A stretch of DNA of 64,000 nt, from contig OZ017759.1 in assembly GCA_963969365.1 (NCBI GenBank), positions 1,550,001 through 1,614,000 of the forward strand, written 5' to 3'. Below the pieces are notes generated by a model that saw only the letters and a list, made by a program, of their open reading frames with translations, searched no databases and was not told where the DNA came from. This DNA is from Asterochloris sp. CNOR1 (lineage: Eukaryota; Chlorophyta; Trebouxiophyceae; Trebouxiales; Trebouxiaceae). Within the stretch, counting starts at the first letter, position 1; every line of letters starts with the position of its first letter. Shown here in pieces: positions 11,301 to 22,468 of this stretch. Made by a program: the position numbers and the translations under genes.

Positions 11301-14300
11301 AGATTGGCATGGGGCTGTCAGGTGTGCAGGGTCTTCTCTGTCCCATGTCGGAGCTGAGCTGAGAGTTACACTAAGCCTGGGTCTTGCCAGCAATGTGTTG
11401 GGGCATCTTGTCACAAACCTGACAGGTATCAATGCTTTAGCCGGTCAGCAGGATGCTGACTGCAAAGGCTTGTCGCCTGGTGCTTGTGTGACAAGGAGGT
11501 GGCATAGTGGCTGAGCCGCCTGAGCCATGTGCTGGGCAGCATCTCTATGGACACGGAGCTTGCTGGGCTGCTGTGGTGATTGTGCAAGCAAGAAAAAGAT
11601 GATGTGCAGAAAACCTTTGAGCCGTCAGTTGCAGCCTCCTCAGATGTTGGCAGCTTCATGCAGTGTGCCGCCAGGAACTTGTGCCGTGGCTGAGACTTGA
11701 GGGCCCTATGCATAGGCGCATTGTTGAGTCAGTAATTCTGGATGGCTCAGGCAGCGGCTGCTCCATAGCCATTGCCAAAAAGCAGAAAGCAGCAGGCCAG
11801 CTCATCTGTCTGCCACCTCTGCAGGGCGCCGACTCACTGTCTTTTGTGTCTGCAGGGCTCAGCATGGACTCTCAGCACCGGGCAAAGGCGCAGCTGAGCA
11901 GTCTAGTGAACCCTCCAGGCCTGAACAAGAGCCTGCCCCTGGTGGTGCACACTGGGAGCTACACCTTGTATGAGGAGCCCTGCATTGCCTACCTCAACCT
12001 CCATGTTGCCAAGGTCAGCTGGTGGTCAAGTCCTGCCATATTCTTTGGGCAGGTCCTCCTGGTGCTTCATTTCATGGCAGACTGACAAGTGCCTGGCAGG
12101 CTGCAAGTCTGCCGCAACACCAAGACAGGGTCTTAGCAAGGCTGGAATGCATCTCAACAGCTGCACCTGGCAGGCAATTTGATTGAGCGATTGGCAGGTT
12201 CAGGGCGACCAAAGCTTACTGCATGAAAGCGAGCATGGTACTGGCGCAGCACAGGCTTGTGCCTGTGCAGGCTGGACTTGCATGGCCCGTGAGAGGTGTC
12301 TTCATCTGCATCAATCTGCAGTATGCCTGCCCAGGCAGGCATGCTGCCCTGCCTGCCATTGACACTCCGCATATGACAGTTGCCTCAAACCAGCATCAAT
12401 ACTGGGTCACTCTGCAGCTGCTAAGCAAGTCCATGCGGGTCCCCTTTCCTCTGAGATTGACACTGACCTGCACGTCAGTGTTTAGGCCAAGGGCATCCGT
12501 GGCGGCGCCGGCGCCAGCAAAACCGTGTCCCAAGAGCAGCATGAGGTGCAGGGCAGCGAAGGCAGCACGAGCAGCACAGGCAGCAGCCGCCGCAAGGGGC
12601 CCAAAGCCAGCGAGTCCAGAAACCCCAAAAAGGCGCGGAAGATGCGCCGCAGCGAGACCAGCATGCCGAGGGATACCGAGGTTCACGAAACCCTCAGCGC
12701 TGACAGCTACGACAGGTTCCAGGCACAGGAGGGCGGGGACAGCCACAGGTGGGCTGGAGAGTAAATCAAAGCATCAGGAACGAGGTTTGGGCTGGAGGGA
12801 GAGAGGCATTTATCCAAGGCAAAGCTGGCGTGGGATGAGAGAGCCAGGGCCTCCTGCTCTGAAAGTCTACTCACAGGCTGTTCAGCCTGTCAGGGTCCCC
12901 ATGGGAGGAGTTAACTGTGGTGGCTGACCCCTTTGGTGTGCTGGCTGCTGTCTGACAGAGGGCTGAAGGCTGCCACAGCGACGCTGGCTGCCGTCTTGGC
13001 TGCTTTCAAGCAGGCTGGGACAGCCCAGAAAGCCGACTTCAGAGCCTTTGAGCGTGCTCAGGCGCCCCATCCCCTGCTCTGCAGTCCCAAGAAGGACCTA
13101 ACAGACAGGGTGCGTCATCACATTTTGAGAAAAGCGTGGCAGCTCTGGGCATCCATGCCTTCTTGCTCTTTGCCAGTGGTGACAAGCACAGCATGTACCC
13201 TGCTTAGCACTCCCAAGGAAGAGTCTGCGATGTGACTCTCAATAGTTGGCTTCTGCAGTCCCAAGAAGGGAGACTCTGAGGGGGGTTCCATTGAGGACTG
13301 GGCAGACGACGATGATGCCCACGGTGCGAGTGCTGAGGACACCAGCATGCCTCCCCAGCAGGGGAAGGATGATGAAGAGAACTGGAGCGACGAGGAGGGA
13401 GAGACCCTCGCTTCGGCAGGCATCTCCAATGTCTGGGTCTGGCTGAAGGTGGGGGGTCAGCAGCTTGCTGCTCTTCTGAAGTTTGTGGTACCATGTCACT
13501 GTCATCAGCAAAGGCTGGGGCAGGGCAGGAGGGGGGTTTTAATCGATGCTCCTGTGGCAAGGGTAGGGGAAGCCACACCTCGGCAGGCCCCATTCAATTC
13601 TGGGTCTGGCGGATGGTGGGCGATCAGCTGCTGAGCTGTATGCTGTGAGGAGCAAGGGGCATGTCTTCAGGGCAAGTGCATACCGCCATGCCCTTGCAGT
13701 ACCATACTACTTGGGTGCTTGGCGCACAGGTACCTACATGTTGTGTATATCAGGCAACCTGCAGGATGGGCCCTGCAGATTGATTGGGCCGGAGGTCCCA
13801 TGTCTTGCATCCATTGGGCAACCCCCTCATCTCTGAGCACTTCCCCCGGTCTTGCGAGGTTTCTAGTCCTACCTGCCTGCTTGCTGAGTCTATTTTGCAG
13901 GCCCCATAGGTCTGCCTGAGCTCTCAGTCCCCTTCTTCATGGTTGCTAGAATTCAGTCCGTTGCTTCAACAAACCCAGTCCTTGGCGCCTGCAGGTCTTC
14001 ACAGACCATCAAGTTTATGTGTGGCCTGTCATAGTGGCCGCCAGAGCACCAGAGAGCCACCTGGAAACAGAGCCTGGCCTTTGCAGTGGCCGCTAGCCGC
14101 CATAAAGGCCACCTTCATCCAGTCTTTAGTTCGCTGCTGCAGGTTTTCTCGCTGCCTGCCTTCAGAAAAGTTTGAACAGCGATAGACCCACCATTTCACA
14201 GTACGCTCATGCAGGCCCCTGCAAGTCTTTCCGTGGCTGCCCAGCCTCATCTTTTGACTGCAGGCTGCACTGAGCACTGTACAGCCACCTGAACCAGGGC

Positions 14301-17300
14301 TTGGCATTTGCAATGGCCAGATGACATCTAAGCAAGCTACGCCTGTCTCAGACCCCTCTCACAGGGTTTCTTCCCCTGCTTGCCCTTATAGGTCTCCCAT
14401 AGCTCAGCTGCTGTGCACGACCCCACCACACCATCCACACCATGATTGTGTGCGCCTGCAGGTGTCCATGGGCTCTCAGTCCCATGTTTCGCGGCTGCGG
14501 CGGGCCACGGAGCACCGCACAGCCACCTGGAACCAGAACTTTGCCTTTGCCATGGCAGTCCCACTGCGCAACCGGGTGATCAAGCTGGAGATCTGGGGGA
14601 CGTACGATCGCAAGCGCCAGGGGAAGATCCTGGCTCATGCCTACATCCCCTTGTTTAGTGCAATGAACTCTGGGCAGGACCCGCAAGGTCAGTCGACTGG
14701 ATGCCAGCCCCCAGTGCTGGGGACGTTGGCTGCCATGTTGTCATGACCTCAGGCAAGCGCCTGTCAGGGCGCAGCTGGGGCCTTTGAGCGTCATTGACCC
14801 AGGCAAGGGGTCGTGTGGGGGCACATCAGTCAAGCACCAAAGGAGAAACTCTCACGGCGCATGCACACATCCCTCCTTGTGCGCTACTGCCTAAGCTGCG
14901 TTGTCACTTACAAGGCAAATCTGAGCAGTGTGTACCTTGCGGCCTGCAGCTGATGTGTCTGTGTTTGGCCTCCAGAGGTCAACAAGCAGTCCCCCTGGCG
15001 CCAATGGTCTGTTGTCAAGCTCTCCAGCATGTTCTGCAGACGGTACGGTGGAGTCCCGGCACCCCGAGGACAGCAAATGGTTTCGCCTGCACGTGGAGAA
15101 CAAGCTGGCTGCCGATGCTGGGGTGATCAAGCTGGCTGTGGCTGCCATTGATGCCGATACCAGGCGGGCTGTATACAAGCAGCCGCTGGCCTCGCTGGAT
15201 TCTGGTCAAGGTGGGGCTCTGCTGGGTCACAGTGTGAGCACCTGCTCCCAAGCAGCACATCATGACAAGCAGCTTGTAAAACAGACCAATAGCATCCTCT
15301 TCTGATCTGGCGCTGCCTGTCAGCTGCGCTTGGCAGCAGAAGCCCCCAGGTCTGCAGCTTCCTACCTGGGTGGCTGCTTGCCAGGTTGATCACAGGACTG
15401 TGGAGCCATCTTCTTTCAGCAATGACGCATGGTGCTCTTTCTTTGGGTGGGCTGCTAGTCATTCCATGCCCACCCCGCTGCTTACTCGCAGCTAGGTTCG
15501 TGCATGCAGAAGTACACTGCAGGTACACCTGATGCTTCCCAGCTCAGATGCTGTGTGGAGCATGGCCCCCTGCTGCTAGCAGCCATGGCGTCTTTAAGCA
15601 TCACGTTCGGCACAGTGAGACAGCTGCCCCTCGCAGATGCGCTCATTCCCCAGCAGCAGGCATAGGCCAACGCCCTGCAAGCAGCTCTGACGCCAGTGCG
15701 CTGCCTGCCTGCAGATGCTAGTCTCTATGAGCTCATGCCCCCTATGTCACCAGCCATGTTGCCTCCAGCACCCTGCCAGCTGCATCTACACAAGCAAGCC
15801 ACCTGCCTGTCGCCCGCAGGTGCGGTCCACTGCAGGCATACACCCTCTCTGCCACCAGCAGCTGTCACAGCATCCCCACCAGCCTGCCCACCAGTGCATC
15901 CCTCCAACACCAGGCACTCCTGGGTGCTGTCTGCAGATGGTGCGCCCTATGAGCGGATGCCCTCTGCCACCAGCAGCGGCCGCGGCGGGTCCAAGAGCCA
16001 GAGTGGGGACCTGCTGCGTCTGCCCAGCGGCAACAGCCAGAGCGGCCCTCCCGGGCTGGACCTGTCTCACTCAGGATCCCTGGCCCAGGAGCTGCCTGTG
16101 CAGCGATCACCCAGCAACACGGTCGATGAGGGAGACATCGTCAGGCAGGCTCTGGAGGGCACCCCTGTACACAAGTAAGTGGGTACCCCCAGTCTGTGGG
16201 GTGCTCAGAGGCAACCTGCGTCCAGTCCACATCTGGGTGCCACATTGCTGCAGCTGACTGTCAAGAACCCCCAGTGCTCATGTACAAATGCACTTTGCCA
16301 GGCTGCTCAGCGCCTAAGGCAGGGCACAGTGCGGCACATGCCTTGCTGATCAGTTGTTGGTCCCATTGGGGTGCCCGAGACAGCTCCAGATTCTCCATTT
16401 TGTCATTTGCAGGACAGCATGCTGCGCTCAGCAGAACTGCATGGCACACTTGTTGCTGTTGGCAACTGTTCCCTGCAAGACAGCTGGCAACAGCATGCTT
16501 GTATGCCGTAGGTACAGACTACGCCTCTGGAGGGGCCCTTATGCAGTGTGGCCCTGTTTGGGCTGATGGTCCTGCTGCTGAGGATGGTTGAGCTTGCCCT
16601 CAGAGAGCTCCAAACTGCGTTCACGCTGCTGTTGGCCAAGGGCTCGCAAGCCAGTGCAATCGGTCACGCAGAGTAAACTGTCCTGTGCAGCCAGATCCCC
16701 CTGTCAAGTGCTCTTCTCCAGAGGCATCCATCTACTCACGCCTGGCGGTACTGCCGTGCAGGGCAACTAGCCTGCGCAATCTCACTGCCCTGGTCAAATT
16801 CACCAGCAAGGAGCTGCCCACCCCGGGATCGATGTGGGCACGCCTGCAGCACCGCCTCAACAGATTCCAGCTGCTGGGGGCGTCAGAGAAGGCCACCAAG
16901 GTGGCCAGCAAGGTTCCTCAGCGGCCCATCGGCATCCTCAAGCTCATCCTGCATGGCCTGGAGCTTGAGGAGTCAGACAACCCGTTTGTCATCATCAAGT
17001 GAGAGCTGCTGGGACCCTTCTGCACAGTTGCATGCTGATGACACATGGCGCAGTGATCATGTTGAAGCCCAAAAGCTTGCACAAGAGCCATCAATGGGCT
17101 TTCATGCAGCAGGCTGGTGTGGCTGCTTGATCATCACCAGTCCTGGCTCATTCCCCGGTATGCAGCCCTGCTGTTGCTTGCATTCATTCCCTTGCCCCCG
17201 CCTTTGCATTGCAGGTGTGGGCCTCATTGGGGCAAAACTGACATCAAGTTCAGCTCAAAGTCCGCAGTGTATGAGTGGGAGGTGAGTAACCTTGGTGTGC

Positions 17301-20300
17301 TGCGTCAGCTCAGTGTCACAGCCTTCAACGTCTCAAGTGCAGTGTGCTCGCTCTGGACGCCCAATTTGGGCAGCTCTGCATGTTTATAGATGGTTCCATG
17401 ACCTTCCTGCCTTTGTGCTGCAAGCATGACTTCCTTGTGAGATTCTATGGGGGCACTGATAGCGAAGCAAAATCCCCTCTGCTGCTACATGCAGGTCCAC
17501 ATCCCCCTTTATGACCCTGCCACACTGCTGCTGCTGGCTGTGTTCAGCACGCCAGACAAGGTGGGCTGGCCAGCACTTGTGCTTGTGCTGTGGCTGCTGA
17601 GTTGCCACGCTGCCAATGCTGGCAGTCCCTATTGCGCTGGGCAAGGCGTTTCCGCAATCACCAGTGGCCAGTGTGGCTCGCACTGCTGCTGCCTTTCAGC
17701 AGTGCGCAAGGTAGCAGCCGCAAGGTCTAGAGCCTGCATCTGCATTCCCATGATGGTGCCACCACAGATGGCAGGCTGCCCGACTGCCTCAGCACACAGG
17801 CATGTGGCCAGAGTTGTTGGCCAGCCATCTGTTCAGGCATACAGGTTGCAGCTGCGCCTGCCGGTGTGCTGCACACCTGCCGTCCAGCAGGCAGTGCACA
17901 CAGCAGCAGCAGTCAGGACGCCGTCCAGGTGATATCGCATCGACATCAGCACCCACTTCTTGTGCATGACGAGAAGATGTTACTGTCTTGCAGGTGTACA
18001 GCTGCTGGCGCAGCCCCCCACCACACGCTTCTGCAGGGCTTGCTGCCCACAGCTGGCAGTGTGTCACCCTGCACTGCAGGTGCACAAGGCGCGCATCATC
18101 ACCCGCGCAGTGCGCTCCATGTGGGTCCACGACGCGACCTTTCTGGGGAAGCTGCGCGTACGGCTGTCCACCCTGCAGCCCTGGGTGAGAAGGGCTGCGG
18201 CAGTGCTGCAGGACAGGCTGCTTTGCTTGCGGGGCGCTGGATGGGAAGCATGTGCTGCTGGCCACCCTGCAGCCCCTGGGTAAGGATCTTGCTAAGGCTG
18301 CTGGGATTGTGATTGTATGCAGCAACCCGCCTCTCAGCCCCCGGGTGACCACCTGTGGGTCAGGCTGGCAATTTTCACAAGGCATTTTTAAGAATGGCAG
18401 TTATTGACCAAGTCTCTAGCAAGACATTCTGAGGTCAGGCTGCTTTGCTGGTGGCTATCTGATTGAGCTGTGCTGCTGAGCAAGCTGCCTGTGCAGCTGT
18501 CCCAATGCGGCCCTCAGCAGGTATTTTGAACACTGCTGCTGGACGGAGTGAGGGGATGCACACTGTGGACAAAACTGCTCTGCGGGGGCTGCTCCATGAA
18601 CCATGTTCACAGCAGCATTTGCTAATCCTGATTCAAGTGTGCAGGCTACTTTCATCGCGAATGAATGCACTGAGCTTGTCCCTGCTCTGCTGCAGGAGGA
18701 CCATGAATGCCATCTCCCCATGCTAGCTGACAGCAGCAAGAATGGCAAGAAGGTGGCCACGGCCCATCTCACAATGAAGGCAAGCAGACATGCCATTGCA
18801 TGTGTGCGGTGCATGCCTGCTGGATCAGTGCTTTCCCGGACGGGGTCCTGATCACTGGCCTGCTGCATCATATCAGATGAGCCTGAAGGACCTTGCCTCT
18901 GGCCCTGCTGAGCTTGCAGTGATGAGCAGGCGCTGCGTGCTTTGTCGTGAAGTCTGCTTTCAAGTCAGCAGCACAAGCCCACAGAACAAGCCCTTCAGAA
19001 AACCGGTACCAGACTGTGTTGTGTCATGCTACAGGTGGTGTACTGGGACCAGAAGGCGCTTCTTCTGTCCTACCTGAAGCCTGACTTGCCAGAAGGGCTG
19101 TACAGGTAGGCTGCAGTGGTGCAGCCTGGCTGCAGCAGGCTGCAGGGACTGGCCTGCACGATCTGACCCAGCTGCACCTGTCTGCCACATGTATGCATGC
19201 ACCTGTGCGAGGTGTGGCTTTGGCATGTTACTGTGGGCTGCATGTGCGGCTGGAAGCTCTGCGCCTTTGGGCCGGCTGCATGCACAGGCTCCTCTGCCTG
19301 AGTGCAGGTTTGGCATGGTGGAGGCAGACACTGCCAAGCTCTTGAGGCGGGAGCACAACAAAATCATTCTCCGCTGGCTGGGCAGTGCCAACCCGCCGCT
19401 GAATGCTATGCTGGTCAAGTCCACCCTGGACAACGAGAGGTGCGCCTGCAGCGTATGTTCGTGTGCTGCCCGCGAGGAGTGGTCAATGCTGGTCTCTCTG
19501 CAGGCAGTGTGGTGCTGCCAAAACCATGGGCTCGCAAGGGGGCATATGTACCCTGGGCCATGAGAGAGGGCCCGCAGTGCGTGGCAGTGTGTCCTGGCCA
19601 GTGCTGGACACCCTGCCTGCAGTGTGGTGTTGTCAGCATTGGCTTGCGGGGTTCACGTGCCTCCTATAATTGGAGGTGTGGGCCTGCAGTGTGCGGCCAT
19701 GTCCAGGCAACTGCTAGCCCTGCCTCAAGCAGTGTGGTGCTGTGACAATGGGCTTGCAGGGGTCATGTCACGGCACCCTGAGTGGGCCTGTCTTCAAAAT
19801 GTTTGGGCAGCATTCCCGAAGTGAAGGGCTGGTGCTGGTCAAGTCCACCCTGGACAACCAGAGGGGGCCCTGTTGACGCTTACGACAGCCTGCCTTGGGC
19901 AACTTTGCAGGGGCTGGAAGGCCAGGTGACTGCATGTTGAGGTGTCAAACCCTCTTGCGGTTGCGTAGATAGATGGTCGGCAGGACTTTCCCCATAGTTC
20001 ATGCTGTGCCCCTGCTTGCTTTGCGGGCTGTGGGGTGAACGGTGTGCTTGCTTCTTGTCCACTGAAGCCAACATCAGCTTGGACTGGAGCCTCATGGGAT
20101 GTCGGAAGCTCACCACACAGAAGCTTGTGACAGCCAGCCTCTCTTGCAGTGTGCAACGTTTGCACTGATACCTGGCACCTCTGACTGCAGGCACAAGTAC
20201 ACCATGGCTGTAACCATCTGAGTGGCAAGAGTGGCACCATGCTAACACCCTGACATCTCTCGACTGCAGGCACGAGTTCACTATGGCCCGCTCAAAGGCC

Positions 20301-22160
20301 AACTGGCGCCGCCTGAAGGAGATCGGCAGCCATTTCACGCAATTCAAGGACTACTGGGTCCACCTGCAGTGCTGGGAGGCGCCTTGGGAAAGCGCAGGCG
20401 CTGTGGCTGGCATGGCGGCGCTTGCCTTCTATCCTCACCTTGTGCTGGCGGGCTGTCTGGTAAGGCGATAGGTGGATGCAGCTCCCATAGGGCTGGGAAG
20501 CCTCCTTCAAGACCTCAGAGGCCCTGTTAGCATGCTTGTGCTTGCCTTGTGTTTCCTGTCTGGTGGGCATCTTGTAAGAGGCACTCTTGAGAATCAGCAG
20601 CGTCTGATGTTGCTGAGGGGGCCATGGCTGGTCTGGCAGCACTTGCTTTCCGTCCTCACATCGTGCTGGCATGCTGCCTGGTGGGATTTAAGGCAGTCTG
20701 ACCCTGAAACACCCTCTTGGTGTGGCTCAAGGCGTCGGCGCCTTCCATCCTCCTGGTGTCAGACTGGCCGCTTCTCAAGCATCTGAGCTGCCCTAAGTCT
20801 GGGTAACCTCATCTACATGATGAGCAGTCGAGCGGCAGCAGTCAAGCTGCTCTGGTGCTGATAAGGTTGCTGCCATGTCGTGCTCACTGAACCTTGTGGC
20901 CAAAGCATTAGCAAGCAAATATATACCCTGTGGCTGCTCATGCTGCTGACATAAGATGCTGTCCGCTGCTGTGGCATGCAGCTCTGGGTTGCCCTGCACA
21001 GTCTCGTAAATTACCGGAGCAACTATCTGGGCAAGCCAGCTCCCATGGAGGAGCCCATGGAGGAGCAGGAGGAGGAGAGTGATGAGGTAAGGCACAGCGC
21101 TGAATGATGAAACTCAGGATTGTGGCTGGCACTTGGATGTGACTCAACAACTACTACATGCAGCATGCTGGCACAATGAGCCTCTGGGCAAACTCATTAG
21201 TTAGTCCTGTTTGCCACACTTCATTCTCCGGCATGTGGCATATGTTGAGCAGATGCCCTTGCCTATCTGCAGGTTGCTTCGCAGAATACAGGACCGTACC
21301 AGAACCTGAAGCGCAAATATGACAGCATGGTGAGACATTGGGCATGCAGCTGTTGCCCCAACAGCAAGCCAGTTCAATTGAGCAGAATCTGGTCAGGTGT
21401 TGCTTTTGCAGCAATGTTCAGCAGCTTGCTTTGCTGCCCTCATCCTGGATGGCAGAAACTTGACCAGCGTCACTGCTGAGCACCCTGAAAGCCCCTTATA
21501 CAGCTGCCCTACCATACACTCAGCAATGCACCCAATTCTTGCTTCCTGTGACAGGTGATGGTGGCTCTGAGTCTTCAGAACCTGCTTGACGATGCCGCAA
21601 GCTTCCTTGAGCGGATGCGAGCTTGCATTACCTGGCAGGTACGCTTTGTACATAGCGCTCTGTTGCCATATACTGCCCTCGATGCTGCTCTAAATTTGGC
21701 CGAGTGAAATGGTGAGGAGTGCTGCAAGCTGACCTATGTATTTGCCTCTGCAGGACCCCTCTGCCACACTCCTGTTTCTGGCGTTTTGCATCGCTGGTGC
21801 CATGCTGCTGCCGGTGATTGGTCTGCCGACAGTGTTTGCTGTTGTCAGTTGTTATCAGGTGAGGCTACGCGCATACTCTCATCTAAAGAAACGCTGACAT
21901 TTTAGCTAGTGCTGACACTGTCACTGTTGTGATCCCAATCACTTTGATGGCAAGCTCTGCGCCTGCGTTGCAGCTGAGGCCCCCCTTCATGCGAGATCCT
22001 ATGCCACCGCCCCCTGTAGCATTCTTCAGTCGGTGAGCTTGCATGGCTTATGTTGCATGCTTTGTGTGTCTGCATGGCAGAAGCATGACGCCCCCCAATA
22101 CAAGTGCAAAAGTACCAACTCTGGTGCAGGCTGCCATCACGAGCCGACCAGATATTGTAA
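8398..22160 (+). CDS. MCTP: MCTP: multiple C2 domain and transmembrane region protein
   Basis: MCTPs are endoplasmic-reticulum anchored Ca2+/phospholipid-binding proteins; in plants they tether ER to plasma membrane at plasmodesmata. Exon 1 is 8398-8589 (MAKDAGF..., lysine-rich). The first C2 domain reads VVSARGLPAADRNGLSDPF (about 9001), then KWSETFCLDMED (10019-10097), then LQVWDHDHILRNDFLGQ (10406-10504), then AEVDLTKQQLEG (10989 on). Basic and acidic Ser-rich linkers follow (about 12490-12750 and 13256-13448). A second C2 domain is at 14462 on (RTATWNQNFAFAMAVP). A third runs from about 16920 (GILKLILHGLELEESDNPF) to about 18185. The C-terminal PRT_C region (20270-22160) carries two hydrophobic hairpins, AGAVAGMAALAFYPHLVLAG and ATLLFLAFCIAGAMLLPVIG. 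It ends in the diagnostic FFSRLPSRADQIL followed by TAA at 22158-22160 (last exon 22130-22160). The start choice rests on a good ATGG context; an upstream exon is possible. It is convergent with the PARP gene. Confidence 0.85.
9394..10018 (+). repeat. Array of decayed 3' splice-site copies in the MCTP intron before exon 10019-10097
   Basis: The true acceptor is gcttgcag followed by GTGGAGTGAGACCTTCTGCC at 10019. Upstream in the same intron lie related segments at 9394-9410 (gcttgcaggtgaaggga), about 9451-9475, about 9511-9530, 9557-9589 (tgcaggtgaagggagacatt), 9729-9757 (gttgcaggtggagaggga) and about 9943-9970. A flanking motif, ttgctctgaggcagcacca, recurs about every 105 bp (9436, 9540, 9645). 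The repeat unit therefore carries intron end plus exon start. Confidence 0.75.
10720..10990 (+). repeat. Tandem units before the 10989 acceptor of MCTP
   Basis: Segments at 10864-10927 and 10930-10989 share the order ctcacagcag...ccaggccat...ctgcag over about 66 bp. The second ends in the functional acceptor. Two weaker relatives lie at about 10720 and 10790. Confidence 0.5.
13075..13280 (+). repeat. Three copies of an acceptor plus SPKK exon start in MCTP
   Basis: The real acceptor and exon start, ctgcagtcccaagaaggga, lie at 13253-13271. A near-identical copy, ctgcagtcccaagaaggac, lies at 13080-13098, and a weaker one (agcactcccaaggaaga) at 13206-13222. The 13080 copy keeps the AG acceptor and could be used as an alternative splice site. 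Confidence 0.6.
14045..14568 (+). repeat. Intronic copies of the TWNQNFAFAMA exon block of MCTP
   Basis: The functional C2-domain exon (14462 on) contains acagccacctggaaccagaa at 14519. Decayed copies of this coding block lie upstream at 14045-14092 (agagccacctggaaacagag...) and 14278-14322 (acagccacctgaaccagggc...). Both are followed by a (t/g)gca(g/t)ttgca(a/g)tggcc-like continuation of the exon. The copies contain frame-breaking changes and look non-functional. Confidence 0.7.
18165..18350 (+). repeat. Three copies of the STLQPW 5' splice site in MCTP
   Basis: The exon end ccaccctgcagccctg|ggtgag lies at about 18168-18190. Downstream in the intron are ccaccctgcagcccctgggtaagg at 18263-18286 and a weaker cgcctctcagcccccgggtgac at 18329-18350. 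Both retain GT. Confidence 0.65.
19408..19864 (+). repeat. Duplicated exon end (MLVKSTLDNE) and ~113-bp repeats in an MCTP intron
   Basis: The exon end at 19408-19440 encodes MLVKSTLDNER. A 33-bp near-identical copy lies at 19831-19863, where the aggt junction has become aggg. Between them a unit beginning gcagtgtggtg(c/t)tg occurs at about 19504, 19619 and 19732, a spacing of about 113-115 bp. Confidence 0.75.
20180..20300 (+). repeat. Duplicated acceptor and exon start (HEFTMARSK) in MCTP
   Basis: The functional junction cgactgcag|gcacgagttcactatggccc (exon from 20270) has an upstream copy, tgactgcaggcacaagtacaccatggctg, at about 20182-20210. The copy keeps AG and encodes HKYTMA before its frame closes. 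Confidence 0.7.
20409..20690 (+). repeat. Duplicated exon end (ALAFYPHLVLAGCL) in MCTP
   Basis: The exon end at about 20411-20459 encodes the first membrane hairpin and is followed by gtaagg. A decayed copy lies at 20622-20690 (catggctggtctggcagcac...tgctgcctg|gtggga) and retains a GT. An intermediate, weaker copy is at about 20530-20578. Confidence 0.65.
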
Positions 22161-22468
22161 AACAACAGCTCATTCCCAACAGAGGACGTTGCCTTCACAA
22201 ACGCATGCTCTTAGCCTCTGAGAGAGCCATAGTATGTGTGACGTTTCTGAAAGAATGACCTTCACTGCTTTCACATTTGTTGCCCACCCTTCTTTGCTTT
22301 ACTTCTACTGCTGCTCACATTTCAGCGTGCAATAAAGACCCTGACAGATCCAAAATAGCGCAGCATCTTGGCGCAGATTGCGCTGGACAAGAAGGGGCAT
22401 CACCAGCAGCTCAGCACAAAGATGAACAAGTCATGAAATTCATATTTAACGGTGTCAGTCAGCCAGTG
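22161..22468. other. Convergent 3' intergenic region, MCTP/PARP
   Basis: About 308 bp lie between the two stop codons. The region should hold both 3' untranslated regions. A TGTAA pentamer, the usual green-algal polyadenylation signal, overlaps the MCTP stop codon at 22156-22160. No other signal was assigned. Confidence 0.4.
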